From Christensenella sp. UBA1750 (GTDB taxonomy: Bacteria; Bacillota; Clostridia; Christensenellales; UBA1750): a DNA stretch of 12,003 nucleotides. Below are positions 5,738-12,003 of the stretch, piece by piece; within the stretch, counting starts at the first letter, position 1, and every line of letters starts with the position of its first letter. The stretch is taken from assembly GCA_002315655.1 (NCBI GenBank), contig DCHO01000025.1, positions 1 through 12,003 of the forward strand. Reading direction: 5' to 3'. The position numbers were made by a program, and so were the translations under genes. The notes beneath the pieces were generated by a model. That model saw only the letters and a program-made list of their open reading frames with translations. It had not been told where the DNA came from and ran no database searches.

Positions 5738-6757
5738 TTACAGCTCGTAGGGAGCCAAGCCCAGCTTCTTATGCACCTTGCGCATCATCTTCGCGGCCAT
5801 CTTGGAGGCACGTTCGCTGTTCTCCTGCATGACCTTCTCCAACAGCTTTTTGTCGGCAAGAATGGCATTGTAGCGCTCCTGAATGGGGGCAAGCTCGGCG
5901 ATGACGGCATCAGCCACGGCGTCCTTGAGCACGCCATAGCCCTGTCCCTCGAACCGCGCTACCAGTTCGTCCATGGATTCGCCGGTGATGGCTCCCAAAA
6001 TATCCAGCAGGTTGGAGACGCCGGGTTTGTTCTCGCGGTCGTAGCGGATGACGCCCTCGGAGTCGGTGACGGCTCTGCGGAACTTGCGGCGAATGTTCTC
6101 GGGCTTATCGAGGATGGCGATGTAGGAGTTGGGCTCGTCGGACTTGGACATTTTCTTCGTGGGCTCGGTGATGGACATGACGCGGGTGCCCGCCTTGCCC
6201 ATATAGGCTTCGGGCACGGTGAACACGTCGCCGTAAATGTTGTTGAAGCGGATGGCAATGTCGCGTGCCAGTTCCAGATGCTGCTTCTGGTCTGCGCCGA
6301 TGGGCACAAGGTCGGTGCCGTAGAGCAGAATGTCGGCGGCCATCAGCACGGGATAGGTGAACAGACCGGCGTTGATGTTGTCGGCGTGCTTGGCGGACTT
6401 GTCCTTGAACTGGGTCATGCGCTGCAATTCGCCCATGTAGGTAAAGCAGCCCAGCAGCCAGCCGAGTTCGGAATGGGCGGGCACATGGCTCTGGCAGAAC
6501 ATCACGTTCTTTTCCGGGTCAAGCCCGCAGGCCATGAACAGCGCAAGGGTTTCCGTGCAGCGCTTGCGCAGCGCGGCGGGATCCTGCCGGACGGTCAGCG
6601 CGTGCAGATCGACCACGCAGTAAATGCAGGTGTAATCCTCATCCTCCTGCAGCTTCACCCAGTTGCGCAGGGCGCCGATATAGTTGCCCAGGGTCAGGAT
6701 GCCCGAGGGCTGAATGCCGGAAAAAATGATTTTCTTCTTTGCGGGTACTTCGGTCAT
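5738..6757 (-). CDS. trpS: Tryptophanyl-tRNA synthetase
   Basis: A 339-residue class I synthetase that charges tRNA-Trp with tryptophan. The N-terminus has the TrpRS version of the HIGH signature (PSGILTLGNYIGA, 17-29). The tryptophan-pocket region shows GADQKQHLELARDIA (154-168), and the ATP loop KMSKS lies at 202-206 (TKKMSKSDE). The C-terminal helical anticodon-binding region closes the protein, and the length is normal for bacteria. ATG 6755-6757 is preceded by TTGGAGG with about nine bases between. Expression is under the T-box leader at 6805-7058, so the gene is induced when uncharged tRNA-Trp builds up. Confidence 0.97.
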   Translation of the reverse strand: MTEVPAKKKIIFSGIQPSGILTLGNYIGALRNWVKLQEDEDYTCIYCVVDLHALTVRQDPAALRKRCTETLALFMACGLDPEKNVMFCQSHVPAHSELGWLLGCFTYMGELQRMTQFKDKSAKHADNINAGLFTYPVLMAADILLYGTDLVPIGADQKQHLELARDIAIRFNNIYGDVFTVPEAYMGKAGTRVMSITEPTKKMSKSDEPNSYIAILDKPENIRRKFRRAVTDSEGVIRYDRENKPGVSNLLDILGAITGESMDELVARFEGQGYGVLKDAVADAVIAELAPIQERYNAILADKKLLEKVMQENSERASKMAAKMMRKVHKKLGLAPYEL

Positions 6758-6804
6758 GGTAAAAAATCCTCCAATTATTTGAATTTATACACTGGTGCAG
6801 GCAA

Positions 6805-6840
6805 ACAAAAAGCCCTCCTGCGTGATTTCACGCAAAGGGC
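6805..6840 (-). terminator. T-box regulated intrinsic terminator upstream of trpS
   Basis: On the minus strand GCCCTTTGCGTG (6840-6829) pairs with CACGCAGGAGGGC (6824-6812) around loop AAAT, with one small asymmetry, and is followed by TTTTTGTTTG. It sits directly after the T-box sequence and about 50 bp before the trpS start. This is the position of the attenuator that forms when charged tRNA-Trp prevents antitermination. Confidence 0.9.
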
Positions 6841-7058
6841 AGACATTGCTGCGGTACCACCTTTGATTTTTCTCAATGCAGAAGCGCGTGCATAACGCTC
6901 CCAGCCGCTAACGCCGGCTTTGCGTCTCGGATACTCGATTGCTCTTTCCCCTCGCCCTTGGCGACCCACCTGCAGACCCGCATCTGTGCCGGGCTTCCAC
7001 CTGCCCCGGCTCTCTGCAACCGCGTCTGTCTGCCAATCCTTCGCCTCATCGGTTTACT
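6805..7058 (-). promoter_or_regulatory. T-box riboswitch leader sensing tRNA-Trp
   Basis: The minus strand carries the T-box core AAGGTGGTACCGCAG (6863-6849) before a terminator. Stem I is recognisable: GGCGA pairs with TCGCC at the base, GCAGAC pairs with GTCTGC above, and the distal part has AGAGAGCCGGGGCAGGTGGAAG. Between the lower helices lies an internal loop whose 3' side is AGG-TGG-G, putting the specifier codon UGG at 6968-6966. That is the tryptophan codon, in agreement with the gene controlled. The UGG of the T-box bulge would pair with the tRNA CCA end. When tRNA-Trp is uncharged, the antiterminator forms and trpS is read through. Confidence 0.94.
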
Positions 7059-7064
7059 TTTCCC

Positions 7065-7093
7065 ATGATAAGCCCAAATCCCACGTTTGTCAA
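7065..7093 (-). promoter_or_regulatory. Promoter of the T-box leader and trpS
   Basis: On the minus strand a perfect TTGACA (7093-7088), a 17-bp spacer and TATCAT (7070-7065) form a strong sigma-A promoter. Initiation near 7058 gives a leader of about 300 nt containing the whole T-box. It diverges from the acyltransferase promoter, with under 45 bp between the two core elements. Confidence 0.88.
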
Positions 7094-7131
7094 GGATTTT
7101 TACCTTTTGTCTTTATTCTTCCTAAATAAGA

Positions 7132-7140
7132 TGGTATAAT
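7132..7140 (+). promoter_or_regulatory. Extended -10 promoter of the acyltransferase gene
   Basis: TGGTATAAT holds a perfect -10 hexamer (7135-7140) preceded by the TGn extension. The -35 position (around 7112-7117, TTTATT) is poor, as expected for extended -10 promoters. Transcription would start near 7147, about 25 nt before the ATG at 7173. Confidence 0.75.
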
Positions 7141-7172
7141 GTACGCAATAACCGATGTCGGAGGTAAGACGG

Positions 7173-8262
7173 ATGACAGAGCGAAATTACGGTATAGACC
7201 TTTTCCGTATGGTTTCGATGCTTATGGTTGCAATTCTGCATATTTTGGGGCACGGGGGGGGTACTGAGCGCAGCAAATCCTGCATCGTCACAGTATTATG
7301 CCGCGTGGCTGCTTGAAACCGCCGCTTATTGCGCCGTCAACTGCTTTGCACTGATTTCCGGGTATGTCGGTGTGAAGTCAAAATTCCGTGTTTCAAATAT
7401 TGTGCTTCTGTGGCTCAGAGTAGCTTTTTACTGTATTCTTATAACCGCCATTTTCAAAGCGGTTATGCCGGAGTATATTGGGTTGAGCAGGATTGCACAG
7501 GCCTTTTTCCCCGTGATGACTAAGCAGTATTGGTACTTTTCTTCCTATGTCGGTCTATTCTTTTTGATTCCGTTTGTAACGCCGACTTTTGAACGCCTGT
7601 CTTCTCGTGCTTCGGGACTCCTGCTACTCATTCTGTTTGCGCTCTATTGCTGTTTTCAGACTGTGTTTGGCGTTCTGTTCCCCGATGTGTTCAGCACCGG
7701 CGGTGGTTATACCACTATTTGGCTTCTTCTTTTGTACCTTGCTGGTTCCTATATCGGCAGATTCGGTTTGTTGGTGAACTGGCGAAAGTGGATGCTGTTT
7801 CTTGGCTATTTAGCCTGTGTGCTGATTAGTTGGGGTGCAATGTTTGTTGTCCCTTGGCTGTCAAATATTGTTTTAGGCGAAGAACATGGAGAAACCATCC
7901 TTATCAATTACATTTCTCCCACCATCGTTTTGTGTTCCGTGTTCCTGCTCCTTCTCTTTGAGAGAATGAACATTCCCAAACGGTTGCAAAAAGACATTTC
8001 AATTATTTCGCCCTGTGCATTCAGTGTATATCTGATCCATGAACAGCCCTTGTTTCGTGATTTCATTATCAGTTCATCTTTCGTCAAGTTTGCTGAACTG
8101 CCCTTTTATCTTCTCATTCCCGCTGTTCTGCTGGCGGCGTTCGCCTTGTATGCAATCTGCACCGTCTTTGATTTCGGAAGAGAGTGGCTTTTCAAAAAGC
8201 TGAAACTGAAACAGAAGCTGACCAATATCGAACTTTCCGTTCGGGAAAAACTCAAGGTTTAG
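7173..8262 (+). CDS. Membrane acyltransferase (acyltransferase-3 type), frame interrupted at a G8 tract
   Basis: The start is ATG 7173, eight bases after GGAGG. It opens MTERNYGIDLFRMVSMLMVAIL, with HILGH after it: the N-terminal signature of acyltransferase-3 proteins, with Arg/Asp before the first membrane helix and a His within it. At the run of eight G (7254-7261) the frame is lost, giving only 47 residues and a stop at 7314-7316. With seven G the protein would read on as GHGGVLSAANP for 362 residues. About ten hydrophobic segments follow, and YLIHEQPLF near the C-terminus is typical of surface-polysaccharide O-acyltransferases (WecH/YiaH-like). The downstream frame alone could start only at poor codons. 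Composition is AT-richer than in the genes after it (for example 28 G+C in 7441-7500 against 39 in 8341-8400). It probably acylates a cell-surface glycan. Confidence 0.82.
7254..7261 (+). repeat. G8 homopolymer within the acyltransferase coding region
   Basis: Eight consecutive G residues lie at codons 28-30, just after the first membrane helix. Seven (or any number differing from seven by a multiple of three) would keep the downstream frame open; eight closes it. It is the longest G run I see in the window. Confidence 0.95.
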
Positions 8263-8277
8263 GAGGTCGTTTTATCT

Positions 8278-8823
8278 ATGAATTACTATGAAGAAGCCCG
8301 CATCGCCATGGAAGAGGTGTGTGAAAAAGGGCATATTAAAGAAAGGCAGATCGTGGTGGTGGGCTGCTCCACCTCCGAGATCGCGGGCATGAGGATCGGC
8401 ACCGGCGGAACGCTGGAGGTGGCACAGGAGGTGCTTCGTGGCCTCGTGGAGCCGATTTCCAAGCGCGGCGCGTATCTGGCCGTGCAGTGCTGCGAGCACC
8501 TGAACCGCGCTTTGGTTTTGCCCCGGGAGGCGTTGGAAGAAAAGGGCTTTGTCGAGGTCTGCGCCGAGCCGTGGGAGCACGCGGGCGGCTCCATGGCCAC
8601 CGCTTATTATAAGTCTTTGGAAAATCCATGCCTTGCCGAGACCATTGTGGCCAATGCAGGGCTGGACATCGGCGATACCCTGATCGGGATGCACCTAAAG
8701 CGCGTGGCGGTGCCCCTGCGGTTAACGCAGAAGACCATCGGGGAGGCGCACCTGGTCGCCGCTTTCACCCGCCCGCCGCTCATAGGTGGGGAGCGGGCGC
8801 ACTACCCCGCAAAAATCCGCTGA
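8278..8823 (+). CDS. YwlG/UPF0340 family protein (TIGR01440)
   Basis: A 181-residue cytoplasmic protein of the UPF0340 family, about the length of B. subtilis YwlG. Conserved-looking stretches include VVVGCSTSEIAG (~26-37), RIGTGGT, VQCCEHLNRAL (~69-79), EPWEHAGGSMAT and the late GDTLIGMHLKRVAVPLR. The paired cysteines beside EHLNRA suggest a catalytic or metal site, but the family's function is not established. The Shine-Dalgarno sequence TAGGAGG includes the acyltransferase stop codon, so the two genes share a transcript and may be translationally coupled. The strict codon bias and higher GC contrast with the gene upstream. Confidence 0.88.
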   Translation: MNYYEEARIAMEEVCEKGHIKERQIVVVGCSTSEIAGMRIGTGGTLEVAQEVLRGLVEPISKRGAYLAVQCCEHLNRALVLPREALEEKGFVEVCAEPWEHAGGSMATAYYKSLENPCLAETIVANAGLDIGDTLIGMHLKRVAVPLRLTQKTIGEAHLVAAFTRPPLIGGERAHYPAKIR

Positions 8824-8925
8824 CAGCAATATTTATGAGGTAACGATAAAAAACAAACACAGGGCTTTGCGGCCGGGACAGTTTTTACTGCCACGAAGTG
8901 CTGTGCAATTCGGGAGGAACAGATC

Positions 8926-9711
8926 ATGAAGGTGGTCATTCTGGCGGGAGGTTTCGGCACAAGAATCGGGGAGGAAAGCCAAATGAGGCCGAAACCGCTG
9001 ATCGACATCGGCGGGATGCCGATTCTGTGGCACATTATGAAGGAATATTCCCACTACGGGTTCAATGAGTTTGTGATCTGCGCCGGGTACAAGCAGCAGA
9101 TGATCAAGGAATGGTTTGCGGAGTATTTCCTGCACAGAAGTGACATTACCTTTGATTTTTCGGAAGGCAGGAACGATCTCATCGTTCATAACAATCGCAC
9201 CGAGCCGTGGAAGGTCACGGTTGTCGATACGGGGCTCTATACCCTGACCGGCGGACGCATCAAGCGGATTCAGCCCTTTATCGGGGATGAGACGTTCATG
9301 ATGACCTACGGGGACGGTGTGTGTGATGTGAACATTGCCGAGCTGGTGGAATTTCACCGTTCCCACGGAAAGATCGCGACCCTGACCGCTGTGCAGCAGG
9401 ATCAGACAAAAGGCGTGCTGGACATCGGCGGGGACAACGCAGTGCGCTCTTTCCGCGAAAAGCAGGCCGACGACGGCGCGCTGATCAATGCGGGATATAT
9501 GGTTCTGGAGCCTGCAATCTTTGACTATCTGGACGGAGATGAATGTGTTTTCGAGAGAGCGCCGTTATCGACGCTGGCGAAGGAAGGGCAGCTGATGAGC
9601 TACATTCACAAGGGCTTCTGGCAGTGTCTGGACAATCTGCGCGAGAAGGAAACCCTTGAAAAGCTGCTGGCGGCGGGCAAAGCCCCGTGGAAGAAGTGGG
9701 AGGATCAGTAA
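8926..9711 (+). CDS. rfbF: Glucose-1-phosphate cytidylyltransferase
   Basis: A 261-residue sugar nucleotidyltransferase making CDP-glucose from CTP and glucose-1-phosphate, the first step of CDP-deoxysugar synthesis. The N-terminus has the nucleotide-binding LAGGFGTR (6-13) and RPKPL (21-25) of the RfbF family. WHIMKEYSHYG and TFMMTYGDGVCDVN (metal-binding Asp130) are strongly RfbF-like. The C-terminal GFWQCLDNLREKETLEKL is also characteristic. ATG 8926 follows GGGAGGA. The 102 bp upstream, after the YwlG gene, hold no clear terminator. A weak CTGACA/GATAAA pair and a small CAGT-TTTT-ACTG hairpin (8878-8889) are all I see, so rfbF may be read from the upstream promoter or from a weak one here. 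Its TAA abuts the rfbG start. Confidence 0.95.
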   Translation: MKVVILAGGFGTRIGEESQMRPKPLIDIGGMPILWHIMKEYSHYGFNEFVICAGYKQQMIKEWFAEYFLHRSDITFDFSEGRNDLIVHNNRTEPWKVTVVDTGLYTLTGGRIKRIQPFIGDETFMMTYGDGVCDVNIAELVEFHRSHGKIATLTAVQQDQTKGVLDIGGDNAVRSFREKQADDGALINAGYMVLEPAIFDYLDGDECVFERAPLSTLAKEGQLMSYIHKGFWQCLDNLREKETLEKLLAAGKAPWKKWEDQ

Positions 9712-10785
9712 GTGGCCGGATATTCTGCGGAGTTTTATCGTGGGAAGCGCGTTTTTGTTACGGGACACACGGGCTTCAAGGGCAGTTGGCTGTGTCGGAT
9801 GCTGATGATGGCCGGAGCGGAAGTGACCGGGTATTCTCTTGAACCGCCGACAAGCCCCTCTCTGTTTGCACTTTCCGGGAATGAAGCGAAAATGCATTCC
9901 ATTATCGGGGACGTGCGGGATTTTTCCGCGCTTTTATCTGCGTTTGAAACGGCACAGCCGGATGTTGTGTTCCATCTGGCGGCGCAGCCCATCGTGCGGG
10001 ACAGCTATAAGGAACCGCGCTACACCTACGAGACAAACGTGATGGGCACGGTCAATCTGCTGGAATGTGTGCGGCTTTATTCTATGAAGCATCCCCAAAG
10101 GCTGTCGGTTCTGAACGTGACGACGGACAAGGTCTATCAGAACAAAGAATGGGTCTGGGGCTACCGGGAGGATGAGCCGCTGGACGGGTATGACCCTTAT
10201 TCCAACAGCAAAAGCTGCTCGGAGCTGGTGACGCACAGCTACATCAACAGCTTTTTTAAGGATGGCTTTGTGGTAGTTTCCACTGCCCGCGCCGGGAACG
10301 TGATCGGCGGCGGTGATTTTGCCCCGGATCGCATCATCCCGGATTGCGTGCGGGCGATGCAGGACGGAAAGACCGTCGGCGTGCGCAATCCCTACTCGAT
10401 CCGCCCTTATCAGTTCGTTCTGGAACCGCTTTCCGCCTATCTGATGATCGCGCAGCGCCAGTATGAGGATGAAAAATACGCGGGCTTTTACAATGTCGGC
10501 CCCGATGAGTGCGATTGCGTGACCACGGGAGAGCTGGTTGAACTTTTCTGCAAGCACTGGGGAGAGGGCGCGGCCTGGGAAAACCAGGCTGAACGGTACG
10601 CGCCGCATGAGGCAAGCTTCCTGAAACTGGATTGCAGCAAGCTCAAATCGACCTTCGGCTGGCAGCCCCGCTGGCATATTGACAAGGGCATCGAGATGAC
10701 CTGTCGGTTCAGCCGGAAGTGGCTGAATGGCGAGAACATGGAAGAAGAAATGGAAAAGGAAATCCGGCTGTTCGGGATGTCTTAG
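9712..10785 (+). CDS. rfbG: CDP-glucose 4,6-dehydratase
   Basis: A 357-residue short-chain dehydrogenase/reductase of the extended type that converts CDP-glucose to CDP-4-keto-6-deoxyglucose. The NAD-binding loop TGHTGFKGSW (17-26) is the form typical of RfbG. The catalytic centre shows NVTTDKVYQN (135-144), the Thr-Asp-Lys variant used by sugar-nucleotide dehydratases, and the YxxxK pair Tyr163/Lys167 in DPYSNSKSCSE. The start is GTG 9712, immediately after the rfbF TAA, with GGGAGG about eight bases upstream inside the rfbF end, so the two are probably coupled. It is followed 19 bp later by rfbH. Confidence 0.95.
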   Translation: MAGYSAEFYRGKRVFVTGHTGFKGSWLCRMLMMAGAEVTGYSLEPPTSPSLFALSGNEAKMHSIIGDVRDFSALLSAFETAQPDVVFHLAAQPIVRDSYKEPRYTYETNVMGTVNLLECVRLYSMKHPQRLSVLNVTTDKVYQNKEWVWGYREDEPLDGYDPYSNSKSCSELVTHSYINSFFKDGFVVVSTARAGNVIGGGDFAPDRIIPDCVRAMQDGKTVGVRNPYSIRPYQFVLEPLSAYLMIAQRQYEDEKYAGFYNVGPDECDCVTTGELVELFCKHWGEGAAWENQAERYAPHEASFLKLDCSKLKSTFGWQPRWHIDKGIEMTCRFSRKWLNGENMEEEMEKEIRLFGMS

Positions 10786-10804
10786 TGATAAGTGAGGAAA
10801 AGCA

Positions 10805-12003
10805 ATGGCAAACTGGAAAAATGAGGAAGAAGCAAGGGAACAAATCAAGGCTCTTGTTGCGGAATACTATCATGATTTCAAGGAGAAAAAGGTGCCCTTT
10901 CGTGAGGGCGATCGGATCAATTACGCTTCCCGCGTTTTTGATGAAAAGGAAATGTGCGCACTGACGGACGCCACGCTGGACTTCTGGCTGACCACGGGGC
11001 GTTTCGCGGAGCAGTTCGAGAAGGATTTCGCGGCATGGATCGGCGTGAAATACGCCCATCTGGTCAACAGCGGTTCCTCGGCGAACCTGATCGCGTTCAG
11101 CGTGCTGACCGCGCCCGAGTTGGGAGACCGGCAGATTCGCCGCGGGGATGAGGTCATCACGGTGGCCTGCGGCTTCCCCACGACGGTCACGCCCATCCTG
11201 CAATACGGAGCGGTTCCCGTTTTCGTGGATGTCACCGTTCCGCAGTACAACATGGATGTGTCCAAGCTGGAAGCGGCGTTAAGCCCGAAGACCAAGGCCG
11301 TGATGATCGCGCACAGTCTGGGCAATCCCTTTGACTTGAAAACGGTCAGGGAATTTTGCGGGAAGCACCGGCTGTGGCTGGTGGAGGACAACTGCGATGC
11401 GCTGGGCAGCCAATACACCATTGACGGCGAGGCCCGCTACACGGGCACGTGGGGGGACATCGGCACCAGCAGCTTCTACCCGCCGCACCACATGACCATG
11501 GGCGAGGGCGGCTGCGTCTATACCAACGATCCCCTGCTGAACCGCCTGATCCTCAGCTTCCGCGATTGGGGAAGGGACTGCGTTTGCCCCAGCGGACACG
11601 ACAACTGTTGCGGACACCGCTTTGACGGTCAGTTCGGGCAGCTGCCCCGGGGCTACGACCACAAGTACGTTTACAGCCACTTCGGCTACAATCTGAAGGT
11701 GACCGATATGCAGGCGGCCGTCGGCTGCGAGCAGCTCAAAAAATTCCCTTCCTTCATCGAGCGCCGCCGCCACAACTGGCAGCGTCTGTACGACGCGCTG
11801 GCAAACAGCCCTGCTGCGGAGAAGATCATTCTCCCCGAGCCCGCGCCCAACAGCCGCCCGTCCTGGTTCGGCTTCATGATCAGCATCCGCCCCGAAACCG
11901 GTCTGAGCCGCAATGCCGTCACGCGGTACATCGAGGCGCACAACATCCAGACCCGCCTGCTTTTCAGCGGCAACCTCATCAAGCATCCCTGCTTCGACCA
12001 GAT
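10805..12003 (+). CDS. rfbH: CDP-4-keto-6-deoxyglucose 3-dehydratase (E1 type), 3' end outside the window
   Basis: The first 399 codons of an RfbH/E1 enzyme, a PMP- and [2Fe-2S]-dependent dehydratase of the aminotransferase fold that removes the C3 hydroxyl of CDP-4-keto-6-deoxyglucose. The Lys normally holding PLP is replaced by His in FYPPHHMTMGEGG (His228 by alignment with His220 of the Yersinia enzyme). Cluster cysteines Cys197, Cys259, Cys261 and Cys269 keep the C-x-C-x7-C pattern. Cys197 to Cys259 is four residues longer than the C-x57-C I recall for Yersinia E1, because of an insertion near YTIDGEARYTG. WLTTGRFAEQFE and LVNSGSSANL are typical. ATG 10805 has GAGGAA upstream. Roughly the last 40 residues are missing. 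Confidence 0.95.
   Translation, partial: MANWKNEEEAREQIKALVAEYYHDFKEKKVPFREGDRINYASRVFDEKEMCALTDATLDFWLTTGRFAEQFEKDFAAWIGVKYAHLVNSGSSANLIAFSVLTAPELGDRQIRRGDEVITVACGFPTTVTPILQYGAVPVFVDVTVPQYNMDVSKLEAALSPKTKAVMIAHSLGNPFDLKTVREFCGKHRLWLVEDNCDALGSQYTIDGEARYTGTWGDIGTSSFYPPHHMTMGEGGCVYTNDPLLNRLILSFRDWGRDCVCPSGHDNCCGHRFDGQFGQLPRGYDHKYVYSHFGYNLKVTDMQAAVGCEQLKKFPSFIERRRHNWQRLYDALANSPAAEKIILPEPAPNSRPSWFGFMISIRPETGLSRNAVTRYIEAHNIQTRLLFSGNLIKHPCFDQ

Noticed and set aside
5771..6895. 374-codon plus-strand frame opposite trpS
   Set aside because: It lies antisense to trpS and its T-box leader, has no start signals, and its Gly/His/Val-rich composition is typical of a reverse-strand shadow in GC-rich DNA.
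7228..8262. Acyltransferase read as starting at TTG 7228
   Set aside because: It lacks a Shine-Dalgarno sequence and the expected first membrane helix. The proper start is ATG 7173 in another frame, joined through the G tract.
9934..10848. 304-codon minus-strand frame opposite rfbG
   Set aside because: Antisense shadow of rfbG, which has clear NAD-binding and YxxxK motifs; no ribosome binding site.
1..12003. CRISPR array or defence island
   Set aside because: No regularly spaced repeats and no nuclease, toxin or defence-type genes are visible; the only repeats are the two-copy transposase duplication and local hairpins.

Overview
The window looks like chromosome from a fairly GC-rich member of the Firmicutes/Clostridia, perhaps a gut Oscillospiraceae-type bacterium; that last step is inference. 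The pointers are a tRNA-Trp-sensing T-box leader in front of trpS, a DUF5685 protein paired with a J-domain protein, a YwlG/UPF0340 protein, strong AAGGAGG-type ribosome binding sites and consensus sigma-A promoters. All calls come from reading the sequence; no database search was run.

Left end (1-850): the last 32 codons of what is probably a tyrosine recombinase run toward the 3' end of an intact tRNA-Ser(CGA) gene on the minus strand. This is the classic arrangement of a mobile element integrated at a tRNA gene, with the element lying off the left edge. A gene-poor, AT-rich stretch follows, then the remnant of an insertion-sequence transposase (631-846) carrying an internal ~44-bp direct duplication. 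The remnant stops four bases before the end of the next gene.

Middle, minus strand (850-7093): reading in the direction of transcription, a Trp-specific T-box leader (promoter 7065-7093, UGG specifier at 6966-6968, terminator at 6812-6840) controls trpS. A second promoter, embedded in the trpS terminator region, drives a tight four-gene operon: DUF5685 protein, J-domain protein with a cysteine-rich tail (14-bp overlap), long AlaX-type alanyl-tRNA editing protein, and a 351-residue protein of unknown function with propeller-like repeats. A phosphotriesterase-family metal-dependent hydrolase follows from its own consensus promoter.

Right, plus strand (7132-12003): divergent from trpS, an extended -10 promoter precedes an integral-membrane acyltransferase (acyltransferase-3 type). 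Its reading frame is broken by one base in a run of eight G residues near the N-terminus; seven G would restore a 362-residue protein. This may be a phase-variable switch, a fixed mutation or a homopolymer sequencing error. A YwlG family gene follows, its Shine-Dalgarno sequence overlapping the acyltransferase stop codon. Then come three closely packed genes for CDP-linked deoxysugar synthesis: rfbF (glucose-1-phosphate cytidylyltransferase), rfbG (CDP-glucose 4,6-dehydratase) and rfbH (PMP/[2Fe-2S] 3-dehydratase, cut by the right edge). Together they make the CDP-3,6-dideoxyhexose precursor of a surface polysaccharide, and the acyltransferase could decorate the same polymer.

Most of the window is recognisable. 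The points most worth following are the G8 tract in the acyltransferase, the tRNA/integrase junction, the duplicated transposase remnant, the overlap of the trpS terminator with the next promoter, and the unexplained DUF5685/J-domain/AlaX/propeller operon.
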